From Pseudomonadota bacterium (GTDB lineage: Bacteria; Pseudomonadota; Alphaproteobacteria; Rhizobiales; Rhizobiaceae): a DNA stretch of 64,000 bases. The notes under the pieces are model-generated. The model was not told the DNA's origin and made no database searches. It saw only the letters and a list, made by a program, of their open reading frames with translations. The DNA lies in NCBI GenBank assembly GCA_023457435.1, contig JAEWLS010000045.1, positions 148,506-212,505 on the forward strand. The letters run 5' to 3'. Positions 1 through 9,102 of the stretch are shown in pieces. Position 1 is the first letter of the stretch; each line of letters starts with the position of its first letter. The translations under genes and the position numbers were made by a program.

Positions 1-19
1 TCGCCTGAACGGAGCGGAG

Positions 20-859
20 TTGAGCGAGACCTCGGAACAGAAGCCTGCCCGCGCGGTGCCCATGGAGGCGCTGTGGGAGGATGCTGCCGACCGTGCGACC
101 GGCGATCCGGCGCTGGTGGTCGATGTCGCCGGCTTCGAAGGGCCGCTTGACCTGCTCTTGCACCTCGCCCGGAACCAGAAGGTCGACCTTGCGAGGATCT
201 CGGTGCTCGCACTTGCCGAGCAGTATCTCGAATTCGTCGAGCAGGCGCGCTCGATCCGGCTCGAGCTGGCCGCCGATTATCTGGTCATGGCGGCCTGGCT
301 GGCCTTCCTGAAATCGAAACTGCTGATTCCCAAGCAGCCCGGCGACCAGGGAGAGAGCGGCGAAGAGCTGGCCGCGGTGCTGCAGTTCAGGCTGAAGCGG
401 CTTGAGGCCATGCGCGAAGCAGCGTCGCGTCTGGTCAACCGCAACCGGCTCGGACGCGACGTGTTCGCGCGCGGCGAGCCGGAGCTGGTGATCGTGGAGA
501 AGCGCAACGAATACTCTGGGACGCTGTACGACCTGCTGACCGCCTATGCGTCGCTGCGCCAGCGCCAGGCAATCACCAATGTGCGCATCGCCAAACGCGG
601 TGTGTGGTCGCTCAAAGAGGCCCGCGACATTCTGACCCGCATGATCGGCTCGTTCAGCGACTGGACCGCGCTCGACCGCTTCCTGCTCGATTATCTCGCG
701 CTGCCAGGCGAACGCGCTACGGCGATCGCAAGCTCGTTCGCGGCCACCCTCGAACTCGTGCGCGAAGGGTACCTCGAGGTGAAGCAGATGGAGGCTTTCG
801 CCCCGCTCTATATGCGCAGCCGCGTCCGCCCCGAGCCGATTGCAGAGGCTGTATCATGA
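20..859 (+). CDS. scpA: segregation and condensation protein A
   Basis: ScpA is the kleisin subunit of the bacterial SMC condensin; it bridges SMC heads and binds ScpB to organise and segregate the chromosome. The 279-residue product has the family N-terminal pattern (VAGFEGPLDLLLHLARNQKV near residue 35, then YLVMAAWLAFLKSKLLIPK) and a C-terminal winged-helix stretch. The start used is TTG at 20, behind a GGAG-rich site; an in-frame ATG at 62 is the alternative. The stop overlaps the scpB start by four bases (ATGA), so the two are translationally coupled. The family assignment is firm; only the start is uncertain. Confidence 0.93.
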   Translation: MSETSEQKPARAVPMEALWEDAADRATGDPALVVDVAGFEGPLDLLLHLARNQKVDLARISVLALAEQYLEFVEQARSIRLELAADYLVMAAWLAFLKSKLLIPKQPGDQGESGEELAAVLQFRLKRLEAMREAASRLVNRNRLGRDVFARGEPELVIVEKRNEYSGTLYDLLTAYASLRQRQAITNVRIAKRGVWSLKEARDILTRMIGSFSDWTALDRFLLDYLALPGERATAIASSFAATLELVREGYLEVKQMEAFAPLYMRSRVRPEPIAEAVS

Positions 860-1584
860 CGGAGGGTGCGAACCTGGCGATCCGTCACGACGACGAGTTC
901 GACGACTTCGACGAAAACCCCGCGGCCCGGCTGGCGTTGTCGCAAGCGGTGCGCATGGCCGAAGCGGTGGTATTCGCCTCGGCCGAGCCGGTTACCGAAA
1001 AGCAGATCGCCGCGCGTCTGCCCGAAGGCGTAGACATCGCAACGGTGATGGGGGAACTTCGCACTGCCTACGCAAATCGCGGGGTAAACCTCGTGCGCGT
1101 CGGCGACGCCTGGGCGTTCCGGACCGCGGGCGACCTGGCATTCCTGATGAGCCGCGACGCCGTGCAGCAGAAGAAGCTGTCGCGTGCCGCGCTCGAGGTG
1201 CTGGCGATCATCGCCTACCACCAGCCGGTCACACGCGCCGAGGTCGAGGAGATCCGCGGCGTCGAAACCTCGAAGGGGACGCTCGACACGCTGCTGGAAT
1301 CGGGCTGGGTGCGCATGCGTGGCCGCCGGCGTACGCCGGGCCGTCCGGTGACCTACGGAACCACGGATGGTTTCCTCGATCATTTCGGGCTGGAGGAACT
1401 CCGGGACCTGCCGGGCATGGAGGAGCTTAAGGGGGCCGGCCTGCTGTCGCCGCGCATGCCTGCGAATTTCATGGTTCCGCAGCCGCCGGTCGATGGCGAC
1501 GCGTTGGCGGAGGACGAAGACGAGCTCACCGACATCGACCTCGAGGAGCTGGGCCTGTTGACACCCAGGGTCGAGGATGATTGA
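856..1584 (+). CDS. scpB: segregation and condensation protein B
   Basis: ScpB is the winged-helix dimer partner of ScpA in the SMC-ScpAB complex. The 242-residue product shows the conserved core YHQPVTRAEVEEIRGV and the later GRPVTYGTTDGFLDHFGL. The frame stays open upstream to 604, but the ATG at 856 overlaps the scpA stop and gives the usual family length. The acidic C-terminal tail (EDEDELTDIDLEELG) is typical of alphaproteobacterial members. Confidence 0.93.
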   Translation: MTEGANLAIRHDDEFDDFDENPAARLALSQAVRMAEAVVFASAEPVTEKQIAARLPEGVDIATVMGELRTAYANRGVNLVRVGDAWAFRTAGDLAFLMSRDAVQQKKLSRAALEVLAIIAYHQPVTRAEVEEIRGVETSKGTLDTLLESGWVRMRGRRRTPGRPVTYGTTDGFLDHFGLEELRDLPGMEELKGAGLLSPRMPANFMVPQPPVDGDALAEDEDELTDIDLEELGLLTPRVEDD

Positions 1585-1624
1585 CCGCGACTGAGGCCGG
1601 CGGGCGGACCGCACGCGCCGCGGG

Positions 1625-2749
1625 ATGTCGCCATTGCCGCTCCGACAGGACCAGACCGGATTTGCCCCCGCGGGGACCGCAGCCGGCGTAACCTTCGCTG
1701 CGCGGCTGACCTTCGAAGATATCCATCATCGCTTCTCTGAGAACGCGGTGACGCTGCGCGGCGTCAGCCTCACGGCAGAACCCGGCGAGGTATTGTGCCT
1801 TCTCGGTCCGTCCGGCTCCGGCAAGACGACCTTGCTGCGCATAGCCGCGGGCATCGAAACGCAAACCGCGGGAAGGGTGCTGATCAACGAGCGCGAGGTG
1901 GCGGGTCCGGACGCCTTCATACCCGCGGAGCAGCGATCGGTGGGGCTGATGTTCCAGGACTTCGCGCTATTTCCGCATATGACCATTGTCGACAACGTGC
2001 GGTTCGGCCTGACCGCCATGTCACGCGACGAGGCGAAGCGTGAAGCGATGAACGCGCTTTCCCGCGTCGGCCTCGAGCGCTACGCCGACGCCTATCCGCA
2101 CGTGCTCTCAGGCGGCGAGCAGCAGCGTGTCGCACTGGCGCGTGCCATGGCGCCGCGACCTGCCGTCATGCTCATGGACGAACCGTTCTCGGGATTGGAT
2201 TCACGACTGAAGGACAGCGTCCGCGCCGAAACGCTCAATATTCTTCGGCAGAGTCGAGCAACGGCCGTCGTCGTCACGCACGACGCCGAGGAAGCGATGC
2301 GCATGGGCGACCGCATCGCGTTGCTGAAGGACGGCAAGCTGGTGCAGGTCGGCACCGCTGAGGAGATATACAACGAGCCCAAGAGCCTGTTTTCCGCAGG
2401 GTTCTTCTCGGAACTCAACGTTTTCGAAGCACGTGCCGCCGACAGAGCGGTCGATACTCCGGTAGGTACGTTCGCTGCCCCAGATTTCCAGGATGGAACG
2501 CCGTTGTCGGTTGCCGTGCGGCTTTCCGGTTTCGACCTCGACCCCAACTCCGGCGATATGCCCGCGCGCATCCTGTCGCGGCGCTTCCTTGGTGTCGTCG
2601 AATTGATCGAGTTCGCCGTCCAGGGTCACGAAACACCCATACGCGCGCGGCTACGCTGCGGCGCTTTGCCCACCGGAACGCGCGATATTTGGCTTACGGT
2701 GCGGCAGACCGACGTGCTTGTGTTTGAAACCGAAGACGAAACCACATAA
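1625..2749 (+). CDS. ABC transporter ATP-binding protein, Fe(III)/spermidine-importer type
   Basis: The 374-residue ATPase has Walker A GPSGSGKTT (about 61-69), signature LSGGEQQRVALARA, Walker B VMLMDEP and switch His in VVVTHD. About 120 further residues form a TOBE-like regulatory domain. This is the CysA/FbpC/PotA subfamily that energises importers. No permease or binding-protein gene is beside it; it sits alone between scpB and tatA, so its partners must be elsewhere or it has another role. The N-terminal 25 residues before the ABC core look non-conserved, so the true start may lie downstream of 1625. Substrate cannot be read from the sequence; iron is only a guess. Confidence 0.82.
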   Translation: MSPLPLRQDQTGFAPAGTAAGVTFAARLTFEDIHHRFSENAVTLRGVSLTAEPGEVLCLLGPSGSGKTTLLRIAAGIETQTAGRVLINEREVAGPDAFIPAEQRSVGLMFQDFALFPHMTIVDNVRFGLTAMSRDEAKREAMNALSRVGLERYADAYPHVLSGGEQQRVALARAMAPRPAVMLMDEPFSGLDSRLKDSVRAETLNILRQSRATAVVVTHDAEEAMRMGDRIALLKDGKLVQVGTAEEIYNEPKSLFSAGFFSELNVFEARAADRAVDTPVGTFAAPDFQDGTPLSVAVRLSGFDLDPNSGDMPARILSRRFLGVVELIEFAVQGHETPIRARLRCGALPTGTRDIWLTVRQTDVLVFETEDETT

Positions 2750-2802
2750 ATCAGCACCCGAGGGAATGACCCGACGGGACACGAAGCGAAAGAGAATGGA
2801 CA

Positions 2803-3030
2803 ATGGGTAGCTTCTCAATCTGGCACTGGCTCATCGTGCTGGTCGTCGTGCTACTGCTTTTCGGCCGCGGCAAGATCCCCGAGCTGATGGGCGACATGGC
2901 CAAGGGCATCCGCAATTTCCGCAAGGGGATGGGCGAGGAAGAGGCCGAGACCGAAGCCAACCGCACCGTCGAGCACCGTGCCGACGAGCCGGTTGTGAAG
3001 GCTACGCCGAAAGCCAAGGCAAAGTCCTGA
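2803..3030 (+). CDS. tatA: Sec-independent protein translocase subunit TatA
   Basis: TatA oligomers form the conduit for folded twin-arginine substrates in the inner membrane. The 75-residue protein has one N-terminal TM helix, the hinge FGRGKIPELMGD and an amphipathic helix, then a charged tail. It heads tatABC. Likely clients in this window are MsrP and perhaps the small exported ORF at 41711. Confidence 0.95.
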   Translation: MGSFSIWHWLIVLVVVLLLFGRGKIPELMGDMAKGIRNFRKGMGEEEAETEANRTVEHRADEPVVKATPKAKAKS

Positions 3031-3078
3031 GTGCGGAGCGGCGGCGAAGCGCCGTCGCGGAAGTCGGAAGCCTGACAG

Positions 3079-3717
3079 ATGTTTGAGATCGGCTGGACCG
3101 AGATGCTGGTGATCGCGATCGTCATGATCGTGGTCGTCGGTCCTAAAGACCTGCCGAAGATGCTGCGCACCTTCGGGAGAACGACGCAGAAGCTGCGCTC
3201 CATGGCAGGCGACTTCCGCAAGCAGTTCGACGAAGCCTTGAAGGAAGCCGAACTCGACGACGTAAAAGGCCTCGTAGACGACGTCCGCAAGCTTAACCCT
3301 GCGAACGAGATCCGCCAGGCGATGAGCCCGATGCAGAAGGCGGCCGCCGACGTTCGTGCCGGTCTGGATTCCGCCCTCAATCCTGCAAAGAGCGCGACTG
3401 CCGCGACGGCCGCAGCGGCGACGCCGGCTCTGACGCCGATGGCCGATCCGACACCGGCGAGGGCCGAGGACGCCGCGAAGCCGATGGACGACCCGAAGCC
3501 AGCGGCCGAGGTCGCGGTTCCGCTGGCGCAGCCGCTGCCCTCGACGCCACCGGTGTTCGAGGCGGTCGCGAAGGAGCCGCGACGCGCAGCCCCGCGCAAG
3601 GCCGCTGCGGCCAAGGCAAACGGTGCGGCCAAGCCGCCTGCGCCGAGAGCGAAGCCGTCTGCAAAGGCAGTGGCGGAGGGAACGCGTCGTCAGCCTTCGA
3701 AGGGCGCGAAGTCGTGA
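3079..3717 (+). CDS. tatB: Sec-independent protein translocase subunit TatB
   Basis: TatB forms the twin-arginine receptor with TatC. The 212-residue protein begins MFEIGWTEMLVIAIV, one TM helix with the conserved Glu, followed by the GPKDLP hinge and amphipathic helix. The long Ala/Pro/Lys-rich C-terminal region (about residues 95-212) is low-complexity, as in rhizobial TatB. The stop overlaps the tatC start by four bases. Confidence 0.93.
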   Translation: MFEIGWTEMLVIAIVMIVVVGPKDLPKMLRTFGRTTQKLRSMAGDFRKQFDEALKEAELDDVKGLVDDVRKLNPANEIRQAMSPMQKAAADVRAGLDSALNPAKSATAATAAAATPALTPMADPTPARAEDAAKPMDDPKPAAEVAVPLAQPLPSTPPVFEAVAKEPRRAAPRKAAAAKANGAAKPPAPRAKPSAKAVAEGTRRQPSKGAKS

Positions 3718-4553
3718 GCAAGATCGTCCCCAAGGTCGATGAAGAGGCCGAACTCGAGAAGTCGGCCGCGCCGCTGATGGAGCATCTGATCGAGCTGCGC
3801 ACGCGGCTGATCTGGGCGGTCGGTGGCTTCTTCGTCGCCTTTCTCGTCTGCTTCTTCTTCGCCAAGCACCTGTTCAATCTGCTGGTCATCCCGTTTCAGT
3901 GGGCCACGGCCTGGGCTGGCCTAGACCCACACAAAGTGGATTTGATCTACACGGCGCCGCAGGAATTCTTCTTCACGCAGATCAAGCTCGGCGCTTTCGG
4001 TGGCATGGTCCTCGCCTTTCCGCTGATCGCAACGCAGATCTACAAGTTCATCGCGCCTGGCCTCTACCGGAACGAGCGCAACGCCTTCCTGCCGTTCCTG
4101 TTCGCGTCGCCGCTGCTGTTCCTCCTCGGCGCGGCGCTGGTCTACTTCTTCTTCACGCCCATGGTGATGTGGTTCTTCCTGTCGATGCAGCAGGTCGGCC
4201 CGGACACGGAAGTGCAGATCTCGCTACTGCCGCGCGTCTCCGAGTATCTGGGGCTGATCATGACGCTGATCTTCTCCTTCGGCCTCGTGTTTCAGCTGCC
4301 AGTGGTCACATCTCTCATGGCGCGCGTTGGTTTGCTGTCGGCACAGAGCCTCGCCGACAAGCGCAAATGGGCGATCGTCATCGCCTTCGTCGTTGCGGCC
4401 GTTCTGACGCCGCCCGACCCCGTGAGCCAGATCGGTCTCGCGCTGCCCACGATCCTTCTTTATGAGGTGTCGATCTGGCTCGCGCGCCGCATCGAGAAGC
4501 GTCGTGCAGAGGACGAGGCTGCCCGCGAGGCGGAAGCCGCAGCGGCCGAATAG
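3714..4553 (+). CDS. tatC: Sec-independent protein translocase subunit TatC
   Basis: TatC is the polytopic membrane core of the Tat translocase and recognises the RR motif. The 279-residue protein shows the N-terminal MEHLIELRTRLIWA pattern, about six TM segments and the family stretch KLGAFGGMVLAFPLIATQIY. The start is the ATG overlapping the tatB stop. The short Glu/Ala-rich cytoplasmic tail is usual for alphaproteobacteria. Confidence 0.96.
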   Translation: MSKIVPKVDEEAELEKSAAPLMEHLIELRTRLIWAVGGFFVAFLVCFFFAKHLFNLLVIPFQWATAWAGLDPHKVDLIYTAPQEFFFTQIKLGAFGGMVLAFPLIATQIYKFIAPGLYRNERNAFLPFLFASPLLFLLGAALVYFFFTPMVMWFFLSMQQVGPDTEVQISLLPRVSEYLGLIMTLIFSFGLVFQLPVVTSLMARVGLLSAQSLADKRKWAIVIAFVVAAVLTPPDPVSQIGLALPTILLYEVSIWLARRIEKRRAEDEAAREAEAAAAE

Positions 4554-4622
4554 AGCTTGAAGCTTGCGACTCTGACGCAGCCGGTCTAGGCCCGTTGCCG
4601 GCTCTGCCTGGGAACCTCAGAC

Positions 4623-5918
4623 ATGCTCGACATCAAGTGGATTCGCGAGAACCCGAACGCTCTCGTTGCGGCGCTGAAAAAGCGCCCGTCCTATGCGGCC
4701 TCGGCGCAGGCGACTGTCGACGCCATCGTGGCTCGCGACGAGGCGCGCCGGGCCCACATGACCGAGCTGCAGCAGAAGCAGGAGCGTCGTAACGCCGCGT
4801 CAAAGGAGATCGGCAACGCGATGCGTTCCGGTGACGCCGACAAGGCCGAGGCGCTCAAAGCCGAAGTAAACGACATCAAGGCCTTCATCCAAAGTGGCGA
4901 GGCGAGAGAGCGCGAACTCAACGCGGCGCTCAACGACGCGCTGGCGGTTCTGCCCAACATACCGCTCGACGACGTACCACTAGGCAAGGACGAGCATGAC
5001 AACGTCGAGGTGCGCCGCTTCGGCGAGCCGCGCCGCATCGCGGCCCCGAAAGAGCATTTCGAGCTCGGAGAGGCGCTCGGGCTCATGGATTTCGAGCGCG
5101 CAGCAAGACTGTCGGGCGCCCGATTTACCGTGCTGAAGGGACAGCTGGCGCGCCTGGAGCGCGCCCTCGGCCAGTTCATGCTCGACCTGCACACCAGCGA
5201 GCACGGATACACCGAGGTGATCCCGCCTCTGCTGGTTCGCGACGAGGCCCTTTTCGGCACCAACCAGCTGCCCAAGTTCGAGGAGGACCTGTTCTTCACG
5301 CCGCATGGCGAGGCGAGGCTAGGGTTGATCCCCACCTCCGAGGTTCCGCTGACTAACCTCGTCCGGGAGGAGATCACCGCCAGCGAAAGGCTGCCGCTGC
5401 GTTTCACGGCGCTGACGCCGTGCTTTCGCTCGGAAGCAGGCTCGGCAGGACGCGACACGCGCGGCATGCTGCGCCAGCACCAGTTTTACAAGGTGGAGAT
5501 GGTGTCGATCACCGATCAGGAGACATCGATCGTCGAGCACGAGCGCATGACCGCATGCGCCGAGGAGGTGCTTAAGCGCCTAGGGCTGCCGTTTCGCACG
5601 GTGGTGCTCTGCACAGGCGACATGGGGTTCGGGGCGCGCAAGACCTACGACGTCGAGGTCTGGCTGCCCGGACAGAACGCCTATCGCGAGATCTCGTCCT
5701 GCTCCGTGTGCGGCGATTTTCAGGCGCGCCGCATGGATGCGCGCTATCGCGCGGCCGACGAAAAGCAGACGAAGTTCGTGCACACGCTGAACGGCTCCGG
5801 CGTCGCGGTCGGCCGCGCCCTGATCGCGGTGATGGAAAACTACCAGAACGACGACGGCACGATCGGCGTGCCTGACGTGCTGCGCCCCTATATGGGCGGA
5901 TTGGAAAAGATCGGCTGA
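4623..5918 (+). CDS. serS: serine--tRNA ligase
   Basis: SerS charges tRNA-Ser and tRNA-Sec with serine in the cytosol. The 431 residues comprise an N-terminal antiparallel coiled-coil tRNA-binding arm (about 1-105) and a class II catalytic domain, with motif 2 around PCFRSEAGSAGRDTRG and motif 3 around NGSGVAVGRALIAVMENYQ. The length is standard. The stop overlaps the surE start by one base (TGATG). Confidence 0.97.
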   Translation: MLDIKWIRENPNALVAALKKRPSYAASAQATVDAIVARDEARRAHMTELQQKQERRNAASKEIGNAMRSGDADKAEALKAEVNDIKAFIQSGEARERELNAALNDALAVLPNIPLDDVPLGKDEHDNVEVRRFGEPRRIAAPKEHFELGEALGLMDFERAARLSGARFTVLKGQLARLERALGQFMLDLHTSEHGYTEVIPPLLVRDEALFGTNQLPKFEEDLFFTPHGEARLGLIPTSEVPLTNLVREEITASERLPLRFTALTPCFRSEAGSAGRDTRGMLRQHQFYKVEMVSITDQETSIVEHERMTACAEEVLKRLGLPFRTVVLCTGDMGFGARKTYDVEVWLPGQNAYREISSCSVCGDFQARRMDARYRAADEKQTKFVHTLNGSGVAVGRALIAVMENYQNDDGTIGVPDVLRPYMGGLEKIG

Positions 5919-6676
5919 TGCGCATCCTGCTCACCAACGACGACGGGATCCATGCCGAAGGGCTGGCGGTGCTCGAGCGCATCGCGAGGCAGCTCAGCGA
6001 CGACATATGGGTGGTGGCGCCGGAAGCCGATCAATCCGGGCTGGCGCACTCGCTGACGCTGTCGGAGCCGCTGCGGCTGCGCAAGATCGACGACCGGCAC
6101 TTCGCGTTACGCGGCACGCCGACCGACTGCGTGATCATGGGCGTGCGCAGCCTGATGCCGGAGAAGCCGGACATCATCCTTTCGGGCGTCAACGGCGGCT
6201 CCAACGTCGCCGACGACGTTACCTACTCAGGCACTGTCGCCGGCGCGATGGAAGGCACTCTCCTCGGCATCCGCTCGATCGCGCTGAGCCAAGCCTATGT
6301 CATGCAGGACGGCGTGCGGATCATGCCATGGGATGTGGCCGAGGCGCACGGGCCGGCGCTTCTCCGACGCCTCATCGACACCGAACTGCCGCCAGGCATC
6401 CTGATCAACGTCAACTTCCCGCGTTGCAAGGTTAACGAGGTCGACGGCATCGAGGTGACCAGCCAGGGCAAGCTGATGCACAACCTGGCGATCGAGGAGC
6501 GGCGCGACGGCCGCGGCTTTCCGTACTTCTGGCTGATGTTCGGCCGCGAGCAGACCGACTCCGTGGCGGGAACCGACTTCTCGGCGATCCGCGAGAACCG
6601 CATCTCGGTGACCCCGTTGCACCTCGACCTGACTGCCTTCGAGATGAAGGACCGGCTCAGGAAGGCGCTCGCATGA
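5918..6676 (+). CDS. surE: 5'/3'-nucleotidase SurE
   Basis: SurE is a metal-dependent phosphatase that dephosphorylates 5'- and 3'-nucleoside monophosphates and short polyphosphate. The 252-residue protein opens with the diagnostic metal-binding MRILLTNDDGIHAEGL and has the SGVNGGSNVADDVTYSGTV loop. It is coupled to serS upstream and pcm downstream; surE-pcm adjacency is widespread in Proteobacteria and fits stationary-phase maintenance. Confidence 0.96.
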   Translation: MRILLTNDDGIHAEGLAVLERIARQLSDDIWVVAPEADQSGLAHSLTLSEPLRLRKIDDRHFALRGTPTDCVIMGVRSLMPEKPDIILSGVNGGSNVADDVTYSGTVAGAMEGTLLGIRSIALSQAYVMQDGVRIMPWDVAEAHGPALLRRLIDTELPPGILINVNFPRCKVNEVDGIEVTSQGKLMHNLAIEERRDGRGFPYFWLMFGREQTDSVAGTDFSAIRENRISVTPLHLDLTAFEMKDRLRKALA

Positions 6677-7332
6677 CAGGCGGCGGCGACGACCGCGAGG
6701 GCTTCGCCGCATTCCTGCTGCGCATGCGCGCGCGAAACCTGGCCGATCCGGGGCTGGTAAGCGCCATCGAGTCGGTGCCGCGCCGCAGCTTCGTTCCGCC
6801 GCAGTGGCACGACGCGGTCTGGCTCGACCGCATGCTGCCCATCGCATGCGGCGAGGCTATCGAAGGCATCGACCGCCAGGCGACGATCCTCTCCGCCCTG
6901 TCGCTGCAGGAAGGCTGCAGGGTGCTCGAGATCGGTACCGGGAGCGGCTTCGCCACGGCAGTCATGGCACGTATGGTCGGGACGGGCAGGGTGCTTTCGA
7001 TCGAACGCTACAAGACGCTGTCTCGCGATGCCGGGCAACGTCTCGCCCACCTCGGCATAGGTAACGCGATCCTCAGACAGGCGGACGGGACGGCCGGTGC
7101 GGCGGGAGACGGGCCGTTCGACCGAATCGTCGTCTGGGCGGCGTTTGAGGGGCTGCCGCGTCATTTCGTTGAGCAGCTGGCCTCGAACGGCATCATGGTC
7201 TGCGCCATCGGTCCTGGTGACGGCCCGCAGAAGCTGGCTCGCCTGACCAAGCTCGGGAGTCGCTTCGACCGCGAGGATATAGGCGAGATCCGCCTGCAGC
7301 CGCTGGCGCAGGGCGTCGCCGCCTACCTGTGA
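6673..7332 (+). CDS. pcm: protein-L-isoaspartate O-methyltransferase
   Basis: Pcm methylates L-isoaspartyl residues so that aged proteins can be repaired. The 219-residue protein has SAM motif I VLEIGTGSGFATAVMA (about 77-92) and an early PRRSFVPP segment typical of PCMT. The start overlaps the surE stop by four bases. Confidence 0.92.
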   Translation: MTGGGDDREGFAAFLLRMRARNLADPGLVSAIESVPRRSFVPPQWHDAVWLDRMLPIACGEAIEGIDRQATILSALSLQEGCRVLEIGTGSGFATAVMARMVGTGRVLSIERYKTLSRDAGQRLAHLGIGNAILRQADGTAGAAGDGPFDRIVVWAAFEGLPRHFVEQLASNGIMVCAIGPGDGPQKLARLTKLGSRFDREDIGEIRLQPLAQGVAAYL

Positions 7333-7444
7333 CGCTGCGGGAACTTTTCGCGCTATCTGGGCCGCAGAGCAGTTGGGCTTAACCGGCCAGTAACATTAAC
7401 GCGGTGTAATAGCCCCGTGTTCAGTTACGGGTGCGGGTAGAGTC

Positions 7445-9019
7445 ATGGTGTTCCGGGTCGTGTCGCGCAATGCGCGAAACCTGAGACGTGGTGCGGCCGT
7501 CCTTCTCGTCGTCGGGGCGGCTTCGGGGTGTTCTTCGGGCGCGATGCGCTTCACGGACGGCATGCCGACGGCATCGTCCGCGCCGCAGCGACCGGCGCCA
7601 ACACAGCAGGCCTATCCCGGCGGAAGCGCGCTGGCTCCGGCAAACGTCGATGGCACCTACACCGGCTCGATCAATCGCGGCGCCGTCGAGCCCGCGGCGC
7701 CGCAGAAGCAGCGCTTCTGGCAGCGCGCGTTCCGTGCGCCGGTCCCGAATGCCGACATCGGCGCGGGCGGCAATGGCGGTGGCCGTAACCTCATGCCGCA
7801 GTCGGCCGCGCCAGCCGCAGCGCAGCCTTTCCCGGTTTCCAGCCAGCCCGCCCAGCCATTCCCCGGCCAATCCTCCGGGGCGGTGGCGCGCGCGCCAATG
7901 CCGGAGCCGACCGCGCAGCCGTTCCCGCAGAGCAGCGCTTCGCTGGCGCCAGCCAACCTCGACCAGACCCAGACCGGCTCAATCGCCCCCGTCGCGCCGA
8001 CGCCGGTTGCAGTCGGCGGCGGCACGCAGGTCACCGCCCGAGCCGGCGACACGGTCAAGAAGCTGTCCGACCGCTATGGCGTACCGGCCGACCGGATCGC
8101 CAAGGCCAACGGCATCGCCGCGAACGCCACGCTTGCGGCCGGGCAGTCCGTTCTCATCCCGGCTTTCGGGGCTCCCGCCGAACCGCAGAAACAGGCATCC
8201 GCGCCCCAGCAGCCGGCGCCGGCGAAAGCGCCGACTCCGACCAAGGCTCCGAACGAACGCGTCGCCGTCCTGCCCCAGCAGAACCGCACGACCGAGAAGC
8301 AGCCCGCAGCCGGCAACGCGCCGTCTACAGGGTCGGTCTACACGGTCAAATCGGGCGACACGATCAATGCCATCGCCAAGAAGCTCGGCGTCACGGCCGC
8401 AGCGCTCAAGCAGGCAAACGGCATGGAAAGCGGCGTGATCCGTGTTGGCCAGCGCCTTGTCGTACCCGGTGCCGGCACTGCACCGGCGCCGAACAAGGTC
8501 GCGAGCTTGCCGGCAGGCGTCGACCCGATCACGACCGGTTCGGTCAAGAAGGACGCACCTGTCGCGGGCTACACGCCGCCGAAGAAGGAAGTCGCCGTCG
8601 AGGAAGCCTCGCGCCAGGAGGCGGCGGCACCGGCGTCCACTGGCGTCGGCCGCATGCGCTGGCCGGTCGTCGGCAAGGTCGTTTCCGACTTCGGCAGCAC
8701 CCGCGGCCCGAAGAGGAATGACGGCATCGACATCGCCGTGCCGGAGGGTACCTCGGTGAAGGCGGCCGAGAACGGCGTCGTGATCTACGCCGGCGACGGA
8801 CTGAAGGACTTCGGCAATACGGTCCTGGTGCGCCACGAGAACGGTCTCGTCACGGTCTATGGCCACGCCAGCGAGATCAAGGTCTCGCGCGGCGAAACGG
8901 TACGGCGGGGACAGGAACTCGCGCGCTCCGGCGTCAGCGGCAACGCCGGCTCGCCGAAACTTCATTTCGAAGTGCGCAAGGATTCGACGCCGGTCGACCC
9001 GGCCGGCTTCCTCGAATAG
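7445..9019 (+). CDS. lipoprotein with two LysM domains and a degenerate LytM (M23) domain, NlpD/LppB-like
   Basis: The 524-residue envelope protein has a signal peptide ending in a lipobox-like GAASGC (Cys about 29) and a long Ala/Pro/Gln-rich linker. Two LysM peptidoglycan-binding modules lie at about 198-240 and 298-342, with an M23-type domain at the C-terminus (about 400-524). Catalytic M23 enzymes have H-x3-D and HxH zinc motifs. Here the first reads NDGID and the second KLHFE, so key His ligands are missing and only the YGHAS His remains. By analogy with NlpD/EnvC it probably activates amidases in cell separation rather than cutting peptidoglycan. A strong terminator follows. Confidence 0.85.
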   Translation: MVFRVVSRNARNLRRGAAVLLVVGAASGCSSGAMRFTDGMPTASSAPQRPAPTQQAYPGGSALAPANVDGTYTGSINRGAVEPAAPQKQRFWQRAFRAPVPNADIGAGGNGGGRNLMPQSAAPAAAQPFPVSSQPAQPFPGQSSGAVARAPMPEPTAQPFPQSSASLAPANLDQTQTGSIAPVAPTPVAVGGGTQVTARAGDTVKKLSDRYGVPADRIAKANGIAANATLAAGQSVLIPAFGAPAEPQKQASAPQQPAPAKAPTPTKAPNERVAVLPQQNRTTEKQPAAGNAPSTGSVYTVKSGDTINAIAKKLGVTAAALKQANGMESGVIRVGQRLVVPGAGTAPAPNKVASLPAGVDPITTGSVKKDAPVAGYTPPKKEVAVEEASRQEAAAPASTGVGRMRWPVVGKVVSDFGSTRGPKRNDGIDIAVPEGTSVKAAENGVVIYAGDGLKDFGNTVLVRHENGLVTVYGHASEIKVSRGETVRRGQELARSGVSGNAGSPKLHFEVRKDSTPVDPAGFLE

Positions 9020-9070
9020 CCGGAAGAACAAGGAACACGGCCTCTGGACCTCCAGTCGGGGCCGCCAATT

Positions 9071-9097
9071 CCCGCCCGAAAGGGCGGGTTCTTTTTT
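9071..9097 (+). terminator. rho-independent terminator after the LysM/LytM gene
   Basis: A perfect stem CCCGCCC-GAAA-GGGCGGG is followed by TTCTTTTTT. It lies between convergent genes and ends the + strand run. Confidence 0.85.
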
Positions 9098-9102
9098 GCG
9101 CG

